Shown piece after piece: positions 37,099 through 45,097 of a stretch of DNA of 64,000 bases. The notes below the pieces were generated by a model. That model was not told the DNA's origin, ran no database searches, and worked only from the letters and a program-made list of their open reading frames with translations. Position 1 is the stretch's first letter. Each line of letters starts with the position of its first letter. This DNA comes from Bacteroidota bacterium (GTDB lineage: Bacteria; Bacteroidota; Ignavibacteria; OLB7), in NCBI GenBank assembly GCA_018266795.1, contig JAFDZV010000010.1:166289-230288 (forward strand). Direction: 5' to 3'. Position numbers and translations under genes: made by a program.

Positions 37099-37251
37099 GT
37101 GCCGGCCGTACAATCCGTCCGGTGCGCCGGCTCCCCGATGCCAGACGCCACGGAGCCAGAAGGCCGACGCATGCGGCCCGGTTCGCGCAGGTACCGACAG
37201 CGTACATCGATGCCGACCTCCTCCTTGCCCGCAGAATCACTTCATAGCGCA

Positions 37252-38877
37252 ATGTTCAACCAGGCAGGTTCCGGTGCGCCCGGCGCATTCGGGCGTCGCG
37301 CCTGGTTGTGGACCGCCGCGCTTCTCGCTGCGCTTGCGCTCCCCACACTCCTTCTTCCGCTCAGCCACGACCAGTCCTTCTTCTTCGTTACAGCACAACG
37401 TATGATTCGCGGCGCGGTGCTGTACCGCGATCTCGTGGACATCAAGCCTCCGCTTCTGTACCACATGTATGCGGTGGCCGCGCTGTTCGGCGACTCCGGC
37501 ATCTCGGTGCGCATTCTGGATCTCGTGGTGCAGGGCGGTACCTGCTGGCTGATGATCGCGCTCATCCGGCGCAGCGGTGGCGGGGATCGCGTTGCGGCGC
37601 TCGCCGCTGTGATCTTCCTCCTCTGCTACTACGGCCAGGGCTATGGCGATACCGCCCAGTGCGAGGGATACGCCGGACTTCTGGGCTTCGGCACTGCATG
37701 GATGATCATGTATCGCCGCACGGCCGCCGGATTCGTCGTTGCAGGTCTGCTGCTTGGCGCCGTCGTGATGATGAAGTTTACGATGGGCCTTCTGCTTCCG
37801 GTGGCCGTCGCGCTGGATCTTGCGGCGTTCGCGGAGGCATGGCCAAGGCGTGCACGGCTGTATGCATGGCTTCTCGGCGGCTTCGGCATCGTGCTCGCAG
37901 CGTTCGCGCTCTTCCTCACCATGAACAACGCGTGGCACAGCTACCGTCTCGTCATGGAGTTCACCAGCGCATACGCCGCCATCGAAATGCACTCACCGGG
38001 ACTCTGGATCAGGAACCTCCTGACGATGGTCCCGGAGCATCTGGCGCTCGACTATTCGCTCCTTCTTGTGACAGCAACCGGCGCCGGGCTTCTGTACACG
38101 GCCCGCACCACGCCACGCGAGGCCGGTGCCGCGCGAAGCGCAGCGTTCATCGTGCTTCTCCGGTTCAATGCGCTGGCCTTCGTTGCCCTCCTCGTATCCA
38201 TCATCGTGGAGGCGAAGTATCCGGGCTACCATTTCGAACGGCTGTACCCGTTCGGAGCGCCGCTGGCTGCTGTCGGAATGACAGCGGCACGCAACTGGCT
38301 GGCGCGCCAGCAGTCGCGGACCCTGTACCGGTGCCTGGTTCTGCCGGCTCTGGCAGGCGGCATGGTAATTCTCGGCCCGCTCCCCCGCTATGTGTGGCAC
38401 TGCCTGATTCCGGCGGCAGAGGCGCTGCAGGGAATCGATCCGGCACCGGACGGTGTGCACGCGTTCGCCCGGCGCCTGGGCGCGGGCACATACCCGCATG
38501 CTGATGGAACCACAACCCCTCGCAGGCTGCACCAGGGGGATCTGTTCGTGATGTCCAGCCAGGCCGCGCTGATCTATCTCCATGCCGGCGTCCTTCCGGA
38601 AAACAATGTCTACATGTCCGCATACATCCAGGCACCGTTCGCATCAGGGGAGTGGAAGGAAGAAACGAGGCACTTTCTTCTCCTGCATCGGCCGCGGGTG
38701 ATCGTGCTGGACGAAGGCGATGCGCTTCCCGGAATCAGCGGAACGAACATGACATCGCTGGATGCCATGCGGGCCCTGCCTGGTGTTGCGGCCATGCTCG
38801 ACAGCGAGTACGTGAGGGTGTGGGAGCTGAAGAACCCGCAGGGGGCACAGCCGGTGGTATATGAACGGAGGAAGTGA
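37252..38877 (+). CDS. Polytopic membrane glycosyltransferase, GT39/ArnT-like (PMT_2)
   Basis: A 541-residue inner-membrane protein with about ten hydrophobic segments. The first periplasmic loop reads SHDQSFFFVTAQRMIRGAVL followed by YRDLVDIKPPLLYHMYAV, the acidic motif and KPPL signature of PMT_2 transferases that move sugars from polyprenyl-phosphate carriers to lipid or protein acceptors outside the inner membrane. The usual DE pair in that loop is HD here. The ATG at 37252 is chosen (MFNQAGSGAPG); an upstream ATG at 37210 is possible. The donor and acceptor are unknown; the polyprenyl-phosphate pentose-type enzyme at 59294 might supply a donor. Confidence 0.8.
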   Translation: MFNQAGSGAPGAFGRRAWLWTAALLAALALPTLLLPLSHDQSFFFVTAQRMIRGAVLYRDLVDIKPPLLYHMYAVAALFGDSGISVRILDLVVQGGTCWLMIALIRRSGGGDRVAALAAVIFLLCYYGQGYGDTAQCEGYAGLLGFGTAWMIMYRRTAAGFVVAGLLLGAVVMMKFTMGLLLPVAVALDLAAFAEAWPRRARLYAWLLGGFGIVLAAFALFLTMNNAWHSYRLVMEFTSAYAAIEMHSPGLWIRNLLTMVPEHLALDYSLLLVTATGAGLLYTARTTPREAGAARSAAFIVLLRFNALAFVALLVSIIVEAKYPGYHFERLYPFGAPLAAVGMTAARNWLARQQSRTLYRCLVLPALAGGMVILGPLPRYVWHCLIPAAEALQGIDPAPDGVHAFARRLGAGTYPHADGTTTPRRLHQGDLFVMSSQAALIYLHAGVLPENNVYMSAYIQAPFASGEWKEETRHFLLLHRPRVIVLDEGDALPGISGTNMTSLDAMRALPGVAAMLDSEYVRVWELKNPQGAQPVVYERRK

Positions 38878-38961
38878 TGGGGTTTGGGGCCTGTGATGCG
38901 CACGCGGTGACCGATGCCACGAACACACATCTCGCACCCTCCGGCTCCGACAACGTTTGTC

Positions 38962-39138
38962 GAGATATGAGAGCCGTTATGAGGTATGAGCGATAAGAGA
39001 GACGCCCGGGGTGATGGGTGCCGAGCGGGAGAGAGTGATTCCCCCCATCATCACGCATAACCCATCACCGGAGACGTTATGAGTGACGGGTGCCACCACA
39101 TCTCTCATATCTCATATCTCATCTTTCATATCTCTTTC
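38962..39138. repeat. Nested inverted and tandem repeats between two convergent genes
   Basis: GAGATATGAGAG (38962-38973) is inverted at 39102-39113; inside it GGTGATGGGT (39010-39019) is inverted at 39060-39069. The right arm is part of a short tandem array of CATATCT-like units (about 39099-39138) that runs over the stop codon of the thioesterase gene. GAGTGACGGGTGCC at 39079-39092 partly repeats GGTGATGGGTGCC at 39010-39022. Confidence 0.8.
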
Positions 39139-39551
39139 AGCCCCGTTCCATCATCGGCCGCTGCAAGCAGATCCAGCAGGGCCTTCGGCGGACGCACCGG
39201 CTTCATCGTATCCACCGTTGTGAACGCGTGCGACGTGCGGCCCGTTGCAAGCAGTTCCGCATCACGATAGATCTCGTACTCCAGCTGCATCCGCGCACCG
39301 ATCGGCCGCCGCAGATATGTGTGCACGGTGAGCACCTCGTCGTAGCGGGCCGGACGCCGCATTGCAACGCACACCTCCAGCACCGGCAGCATCACGCCGC
39401 TCTCCTCCAGTGCCGAATTGGCAAGCCCGAGATCCCGCAGCATCTCCGTACGTCCGGTCTCCAGATACTCCACGTACACGCCGTGGTACACCACTCCCAT
39501 CTTGTCGGTATCGGGATAGCGAACGCGAACGTTTGTGGTATGATGGATCAT
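39126..39551 (-). CDS. Acyl-CoA thioesterase, YbgC/4HBT hot-dog family
   Basis: A 141-residue cytoplasmic enzyme that hydrolyses acyl-CoA thioesters. The active-site signature YPDTDKMGVVYHGVYVEYLE is intact with the catalytic Asp at residue 15 and the following hot-dog helix. Its start overlaps the stop of the upstream hypothetical gene by four bases (39548-39551), so the two are translationally coupled. In Proteobacteria ybgC accompanies tol-pal, which is not seen here. Its substrate is not predictable. The stop codon lies in a repeat array. Confidence 0.9.
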   Translation of the reverse strand: MIHHTTNVRVRYPDTDKMGVVYHGVYVEYLETGRTEMLRDLGLANSALEESGVMLPVLEVCVAMRRPARYDEVLTVHTYLRRPIGARMQLEYEIYRDAELLATGRTSHAFTTVDTMKPVRPPKALLDLLAAADDGTGLKEI

Positions 39552-40120
39552 GCAACCTTCAACTCTTTCAGCTTCTGCTCGAGCGCCGTGAATGCAATCG
39601 CGAGATCCACCTTGTAGAGGTGCTCGAACTTCTCCCGCACCAACAGGAACGGCGACACATTCACCGTGTCGTCATCGGGCGTAAGCAGAAGCACGGTTGC
39701 GGAGTCGTCGGCACCCAGCCCGCTTACCCAGCGCCCACGTGTGCGGCGTACCAGCACCTCGCCGACATAGGCGCCGAAGGCCAGCAGTACCATGGGAGGA
39801 ACGTCGGCGGACGCAGACTCCGCCCCCCATCCCGCGATGATCGCACGGTCCACCTGCGCCATGCTCTCCGGAGTGAAGTCGAAATTCTCCGCGAACACCT
39901 TCCGTCCGATGGAGGCGCAGATCGCCGCGAGTTTGTGCATGCGGTCCGCGGTCACCTCCCCCTCAATCAGGCCGCCATCCTCGATCGCAAGAATCGCGCG
40001 CCCGCCGTCGGCCCCTCCGCCCTGCGCGCGGCGCCGGCGGAGATGATTGAATGCCAGCGCCGCCACTGCCAGGTAGGCGGCGGCTGCTATCAAACCGACC
40101 ATCGCGATGTAGTTGCTCAT
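39548..40120 (-). CDS. Hypothetical membrane-anchored protein in the parAB series
   Basis: A 190-residue protein. From the ATG at 40120 (MSNYIAMVGLIAAAAYLAV) it has one N-terminal membrane helix (about 6-24), a basic stop-transfer (NHLRRRRAQ), then a soluble domain facing the cytoplasm. The part VPPMVLLAFGAYVGEVLVRR with RGRWV and LLVREKFEH resembles small uncharacterised bacterial domains, but I cannot name the family. It is 115 bases from parB upstream and coupled to the thioesterase downstream. Function unknown. Confidence 0.65.
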   Translation of the reverse strand: MSNYIAMVGLIAAAAYLAVAALAFNHLRRRRAQGGGADGGRAILAIEDGGLIEGEVTADRMHKLAAICASIGRKVFAENFDFTPESMAQVDRAIIAGWGAESASADVPPMVLLAFGAYVGEVLVRRTRGRWVSGLGADDSATVLLLTPDDDTVNVSPFLLVREKFEHLYKVDLAIAFTALEQKLKELKVA

Positions 40121-40235
40121 TGCCGTCAATGTCGCTGGTTGTTGCTGTTGGCTTCGCCCGCGGTTTCCGCGGGATGTGAACCGCGCCTCCGGAGCGCCGG
40201 GTCGCGGTGGCGCAGCGTTTGCCGCACGTTCGCCG

Positions 40236-41198
40236 CTACTGGCCGTGCCGTTCGATGACCGCGAACAGATCGAGAAGCCGTTCCAGATCCTCGGCGGAGT
40301 AGAAGTCGATCGATATCGCACCGTCGCCGGCCACACCGGACTTGATACGCACCTGCGTGCCCATCACCTGCTGCAAGCGGTTCGCGATCGCGTTGTACAT
40401 CACCTCCACCTGGGCGCGCGATCCGTTCCGCTCATTGCTCTGTGGTGCGGCACCCGCTGCAGAGCGTTTGGTTGCATGCGTCGCAGCGTTCTCCGCAACC
40501 TGCTTTGCCATCGACTCGGTTCGCCGCACCGAAAGCCCGTCGTTGCAGACCTTCAACCACACTTCCAGCCGGGCGTGATCATCGGGGATCGTGAGGAGCG
40601 CGCGCGCGTGCCCCATCGCAATCTCGTTGTTGCGGAGCGAGTTCTGAATCTGTTCGGGGAGCTTCAGCAGGCGGATGAAGTTGGTCACGGTGGACCGGTC
40701 CTTGCCGACCTTCTTCGCGACGTCTTCCTGCGAAAGGTTGAGATCGCGGATCAGGCGCTGATAGCCGAGCGCAACTTCGATGGGATTGAGATTCTCGCGC
40801 TGGACATTCTCGATCAGCGCCAGCTCCATCATGGCGCGATCGGACTCGACGTTGAGAATGTATGCCGGGATCTGCGTAAGGCCGGCCTCGATCGAGGCGC
40901 GCACGCGGCGTTCGCCGGAGATGAGCTCGAATCCGCCATCCACGCGCCGCACCGTGATCGGCTGGATCACGCCGTTCTCCAGAATGGACTGCTTCAGCTC
41001 ATCCAGCGCCTGCGCATTGAAGTCCATGCGCGGCTGGAATGGATTGCGCCGCACGCGTGCGATATCGATGAAGCAGATCGTCCCAACGGACTGCCCATCA
41101 TCAACCGGGAGCACATCACGCTCCTCGGGAGTTATCTCCGGGACGCTGGACAGGAGTGCCCCTAGCCCCCGTCCCAAGACTGTTTTGCTTTTGCTCAT
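40236..41198 (-). CDS. parB: Chromosome-partitioning protein ParB
   Basis: CTPase and parS-binding protein. The N-terminus LGRGLGALLSS is the ParA-interaction segment, the CTP-binding motif is in ELISGERRVRAS with NPFQPR upstream, the helix-turn-helix includes LSQEDVAKKVGKDRSTVTNFIRLL, and the C-terminal end is the dimerisation domain. 320 residues. It follows parA by 75 bases. I found no TGTTNCACGTGAAACA-like parS site in the window. Confidence 0.97.
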   Translation of the reverse strand: MSKSKTVLGRGLGALLSSVPEITPEERDVLPVDDGQSVGTICFIDIARVRRNPFQPRMDFNAQALDELKQSILENGVIQPITVRRVDGGFELISGERRVRASIEAGLTQIPAYILNVESDRAMMELALIENVQRENLNPIEVALGYQRLIRDLNLSQEDVAKKVGKDRSTVTNFIRLLKLPEQIQNSLRNNEIAMGHARALLTIPDDHARLEVWLKVCNDGLSVRRTESMAKQVAENAATHATKRSAAGAAPQSNERNGSRAQVEVMYNAIANRLQQVMGTQVRIKSGVAGDGAISIDFYSAEDLERLLDLFAVIERHGQ

Positions 41199-41273
41199 CG
41201 TTCCTGGTTCAACTTGGCGAATGAAGATCGTACGATCGCTCCTCGTGAGAAGCAGTACACCACGGTCTCGATG

Positions 41274-42188
41274 TTACCCTGCATCCCTATCCGCATGTGA
41301 ACCAGGAGGCGGCTCTGCATCGGCTCCCGATTTCATTTCACCACGTCGGCCGCCTCCGTTCTGCGCATCGCGCGGAAGCGATACGGCCGGCCCGCCCGGC
41401 TCGCCGGCAACCGCAGCTTCCAGATGACCATCGCGGCGGAGAATCTCCGTTGCGAGATCGATGTAGTTCCTGGTGCCGATCGACAGCGCATCGTACAACA
41501 GCACCGGCTTGCCGTGACTGGGCGCCTCGCTCAGACGAACGTTGCGCGTGATCATGGTCTGGAACACCTTGTCGCCGAAATAGCGGCGCACCTCACCGGC
41601 TACCTGATTCGAAAGGCGAAGCCGGCTGTCGAACATCGTAAGAAGCACGCCCTCGATATCGAGCGCGGGGTTCAGATGCTTCTTGACGATGGAGATCGTA
41701 TTGAGCAGCTGCCCGAGCCCCTCGAGCGCGTAATACTCGCACTGCACCGGAATGAGGATGGAATCGGCCGCAGTCAGAGCATTCAGCGTGAGCAGGCTGA
41801 GCGATGGGGGGCAGTCGATGATGATATACGTATACACGCCGCGCATCGGCTCCAGCGCACGCGAGAGCACACGCTCACGATTGGGAACGTCGATCATCTC
41901 GATCTCCGCTCCAACCAGATTGATGTGGGCCGGTATGAGATCCAGGCACCCAAGCTCTGTCTTCATCGCCGCATCGGCCGGCGCAATGCCGTCCACGATC
42001 ACTTCATAGATCGTCTTTGTCAACTTCGTCGAGTCGATACCGAGACCGCTGGACGCGTTCGCCTGCGGATCGATATCGATCAGCAACGTCGGCTGCTCGG
42101 CAGCCGCAAGCGACGCGGCAAGGTTCACCGCAGTGGTCGTCTTGCCAACTCCGCCCTTCTGATTCGCTATTGCTATGATTTTACCCAT
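41274..42188 (-). CDS. parA: Chromosome-partitioning ATPase ParA (Soj)
   Basis: Deviant Walker ATPase that drives origin segregation with ParB. From the ATG at 42188 ([19 protein letters not shown]) it has 304 residues; the extra 19 residues of the longer frame are unsupported. Deviant Walker A KGGVGKTT with signature Lys (11-18), [13 protein letters not shown], and [17 protein letters not shown] are intact. The last about 45 residues are a Gly/Pro-rich extension beyond the usual end of about 255. The Nudix gene ends 14 bases upstream, same strand. Confidence 0.96.
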   Translation of the reverse strand: MGKIIAIANQKGGVGKTTTAVNLAASLAAAEQPTLLIDIDPQANASSGLGIDSTKLTKTIYEVIVDGIAPADAAMKTELGCLDLIPAHINLVGAEIEMIDVPNRERVLSRALEPMRGVYTYIIIDCPPSLSLLTLNALTAADSILIPVQCEYYALEGLGQLLNTISIVKKHLNPALDIEGVLLTMFDSRLRLSNQVAGEVRRYFGDKVFQTMITRNVRLSEAPSHGKPVLLYDALSIGTRNYIDLATEILRRDGHLEAAVAGEPGGPAVSLPRDAQNGGGRRGEMKSGADAEPPPGSHADRDAG

Positions 42189-42202
42189 CGGCCTCGTTAT
42201 CC

Positions 42203-42799
42203 TCACTGGGCCTGCTCCACCGCATGCGCCGGGTTGTCGATGCAATGAAGCTTGTACCAGAGAAATGCGCTCACCACGAGCGCGTGCGTGATCTCGCCGG
42301 CGCGAAGCAGTTGGTCCAGCTCCGCCAGCGGCAACAGTTCCACTTCGATCTCTTCGTGATCATCGAGACTCTGGTCGCCGCGACGGCTGAGATCGGTGGC
42401 CAGCAGCGTGTACGTCCAGTTGTCGATGATCGCAGGGTTCGGGCGCACGCGTCCAAGTTCCACAACGGTGCCGGCCTCGAATCCTGTCTCCTCCAGCAGT
42501 TCGCGCCGCGCTGCGTCCGCCGGCGTCTCGCCATGATCAACGATACCGCCGGGAATCTCCAGCGTGATCTCATCGCTGCCGTGACGGTACTGGCGTATCA
42601 GCACCAGTTCCTTCGCCTCCGTGACAGCCACCACGTTCACCCAGTCGTTGGAATCGATGTAGAAGAACTCGCCGCGCCGCCCGGTCGTCGGGCTCTCGCG
42701 CGTCACCTTCTTCAACGTGAAGACCCGGCAGTCCGCCAGTTCCTCGCGCGCAATTGTGCGCCAGGGCACGATTCCATTTCCCGGCTCGGGAAGGGCCAT
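42203..42799 (-). CDS. Nudix hydrolase, ADP-ribose pyrophosphatase-like
   Basis: A 198-residue cytoplasmic phosphohydrolase with a full Nudix box [20 protein letters not shown] followed by ETGFEAG. The upstream region [17 protein letters not shown] matches the ADP-ribose pyrophosphatase subgroup (NudF-like). The ATG at 42799 ([13 protein letters not shown]) is chosen over the longer frame, which begins with an improbable Ser/Arg/Cys-rich stretch. It leads the parA-parB transcript by 14 bases, a link with no obvious functional reason. Confidence 0.9.
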   Translation of the reverse strand: MALPEPGNGIVPWRTIAREELADCRVFTLKKVTRESPTTGRRGEFFYIDSNDWVNVVAVTEAKELVLIRQYRHGSDEITLEIPGGIVDHGETPADAARRELLEETGFEAGTVVELGRVRPNPAIIDNWTYTLLATDLSRRGDQSLDDHEEIEVELLPLAELDQLLRAGEITHALVVSAFLWYKLHCIDNPAHAVEQAQ

Positions 42800-42965
42800 A
42801 ACATCGCAACGAAATGGGTGACGGCAAAGCACGTGGTTGGAGGGACCCTCCGTGGATGTGCGGTGCCGGGAGGAATTGCACGACGGCTCGCGCGGCATGC
42901 CGAATGCGGCTCGATCCTGGAAGACCGTTGAACGGCCCCGGGGGCATCGAACCTCGTACCGGCCG

Positions 42966-43655
42966 CTAGAGAGAGTGGGACACTCCAGGATCTACCACCA
43001 GCCCCGCGAATCCTTTCCCGGCAATCTGCGCAACGAAGTCGTGCGCATCCACCTCGATGGGTGGGAAGGTATTGTAGTGCATCGGAATGGTGAGCTTCGG
43101 ATGCAGGAACTCCACCGCAACAACGGCATCGGCTACGCCCATTGTGAAGTAGTCGCCAATCGGCAGCAGTGCAACATCGATTGCATTCATATCGCCGATC
43201 AGCTTCATATCGTAGAAGAGGCCGGTGTCACCGGCGTGGTAGATCGTGCGCCCTCCCAGCGTGAGAAGCAGGCCGGCGGGCGATCCACAGTATGCGCCAT
43301 CCGGCGTGGACGAGCTGTGATGCGCGATCGTGAACTTCAGATGGCCGAACGGGAACGCGCGTCCGCCTCCGATCCCCATCCCCACAGTGTTCTCGCAGCC
43401 GCGCGCTTTCAGGTAGTTGGCAACCTCGAATGTGGAAATCACCACGGCACCGGTTCGCTTCGCGATCGTCTCCGCATCGCCCAGATGATCGCCATGGCCG
43501 TGCGTCACCAGAATGGCCGTCGGTTCCAGCTGATCAGCCGGCACCGGCGCATGCGGATTGCCCGTGACAAACGGGTCGATGAGAATCGAGTCGTCTCCAT
43601 GCCGGATCAGCCATGCTGAATGGCCGAGGAAAGTCAGCGTCAACGAAGCGGACAT
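42966..43655 (-). CDS. Metal-dependent hydrolase, UPF0173 (metallo-beta-lactamase fold)
   Basis: A 229-residue cytoplasmic protein. The start at 43655 (MSASLTLTFLGHSAWLI) is the standard family start; the longer frame adds 41 unrelated residues. Metal ligands are seen in VTHGHGDHLGDAE, HAGDTGLFYDM and IPMHYNTFP, and the family marker HHSSSTPDG is present. Substrate is unknown for the family. It precedes the Nudix-parAB series by 166 bases on the same strand. Confidence 0.93.
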   Translation of the reverse strand: MSASLTLTFLGHSAWLIRHGDDSILIDPFVTGNPHAPVPADQLEPTAILVTHGHGDHLGDAETIAKRTGAVVISTFEVANYLKARGCENTVGMGIGGGRAFPFGHLKFTIAHHSSSTPDGAYCGSPAGLLLTLGGRTIYHAGDTGLFYDMKLIGDMNAIDVALLPIGDYFTMGVADAVVAVEFLHPKLTIPMHYNTFPPIEVDAHDFVAQIAGKGFAGLVVDPGVSHSL

Positions 43656-43826
43656 CCAGTGTCGATCGAAGTGAATGTTAACGGGAAACGATGAGCGCGC
43701 GTGGGCCGTCAGGATGGCAATCTCATCTGCAACCGAACGCGAAGGGATTAAAGATACCCAAACGCACTCCTCGTGCAAAGCCGGTTGAGAAGTTCAAACG
43801 TATACCATGCCCATGAATGCGTCTGA

Positions 43827-44939
43827 ATGGTTGTGCGAACAGATTCGTATGGTGATTTTTGTCGCGCCGTGACACAATCCCGTTCCTCGACCTCGATACG
43901 TCGCCGTGCCGTTCTTGCGCTGCTGAGACTCTTTGCTTCGCGCGGGCACGGCGAGCCGCCGCTCGACCCTGCCTCGCTGCACCGCGTGCTCCTGATGCGG
44001 TACGACCGGATAGGCGATATGGTTATCACCACGCCGCTGATCGATGCCTTGAAGCAGATTGCACCACAGTGCGAGATCGATGTGCTTGCAAGCCCGGTGA
44101 ACGCGTCCGTGCTTCGCGACGATCCACGCATTGCGCACACCTGGATCTGGCCGAACGGCATCCGAGGGCGGCTGCGGACGATCCGGGCATGCAGGCGCCG
44201 CCGGTACGATCTGGTGCTGCAGTTGATCCTGGGCCGCACAACACTCCCCGCGCTTCTCGCCGGCCTTCTGGCACCACACGGCCGCACCGTGGGGAACAGC
44301 GTTGCCGGGCAGGAGTTCATGATGAACTACGTTTCGAACACGGCGGGTGAGCATTTCAGTGATCGCACGTTTGCCGTTCTGAGCGGCGCCGTTGCGCTCA
44401 GCGCTCCGCTGCACCGGCCGCCATACAGACTCATCGTACCGGAGAGCGATCGGCGGAGCGTGGCGGAACGCCTCGAGGCGGCAGGGCTTGCCGGCCGGCG
44501 CTTCATCGTGCTGAACATCTCCGCCGGCACGCCGGATCGCGAACTGAGCGATCACCGGAACATCGAACTGGCTCGCGAGCTGTCGCAGTTCGGCTGCTTA
44601 GTTGCCGTAACGGGCGCGCCCGGATATCGCGATACGGTTGAACGCATCGCTGCGGCCTCAGGCTCCGTGCCGTTGGTGTTCGGTTCCATCCTCGCCGCAG
44701 CCGAAGCGCTGGGGCGTGCATGCCTGCTGGTGTCGCCGGACACCGGCACCATCCATGTTGCCTCGGCGATGGGAACGCCGGTGGTGGCATTGTTTCCCAA
44801 CAGCGGCAACCCGGCGGGCTGGAGACCGGACGGGGTGCCCTATCGTGTGATTGCGGTGCCGAGCGAGCTCGTGGCGGATGTGAATCTCCCTGAGGTGATC
44901 GTGGCCGTGAGAGATCTCATCGATGGAGACGCGGGATAG
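43827..44939 (+). CDS. Glycosyltransferase family 9 (heptosyltransferase-like)
   Basis: A 370-residue GT-B enzyme that probably adds a sugar, classically heptose, to lipopolysaccharide core. The N-terminal domain has VLLMRYDRIGDMVITTPLID and LASPVNASVLRDDPRI; the C-terminal domain has LNISAGTPDRE, VTGAPGYRDTVE, LLVSPDTGTIHVASAMGTPV and LFPNSGNP, which form the nucleotide-sugar site. It diverges from the UPF0173 gene and converges on the giant T9SS cargo gene. The first about 45 residues are a basic extension before the fold. Confidence 0.9.
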   Translation: MVVRTDSYGDFCRAVTQSRSSTSIRRRAVLALLRLFASRGHGEPPLDPASLHRVLLMRYDRIGDMVITTPLIDALKQIAPQCEIDVLASPVNASVLRDDPRIAHTWIWPNGIRGRLRTIRACRRRRYDLVLQLILGRTTLPALLAGLLAPHGRTVGNSVAGQEFMMNYVSNTAGEHFSDRTFAVLSGAVALSAPLHRPPYRLIVPESDRRSVAERLEAAGLAGRRFIVLNISAGTPDRELSDHRNIELARELSQFGCLVAVTGAPGYRDTVERIAAASGSVPLVFGSILAAAEALGRACLLVSPDTGTIHVASAMGTPVVALFPNSGNPAGWRPDGVPYRVIAVPSELVADVNLPEVIVAVRDLIDGDAG

Positions 44940-44987
44940 CGGAGTGTGCGTGGTATGAGCGCTCTCCCATTGCAGGCATCGTGCGTC

Positions 44988-45020
44988 CCGAAACGACGAA
45001 GGGCAGCCGGAAGGCCGCCC
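44988..45020 (-). terminator. Candidate terminator of the giant T9SS gene
   Basis: GGGCAGCC-GGAA-GGCCGCCC (45001-45020), seven pairs with one mismatch; on the minus strand it is followed by the T-rich TTCGTCGTTT. It lies 78 bases past the stop at 45098. Confidence 0.45.
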
Positions 45021-45097
45021 ATGTTCGATCGATGCAGTTGTGCTCTCGCTCCATCACGGTTGCAACACATCGTCCGAAGACGAGTATCGCACCGCGA

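Noticed and set aside
40236-42799. parS site close to parAB
   Set aside because: No sequence close to TGTTNCACGTGAAACA was found by eye; isolated CACGTG cores were too short to call.
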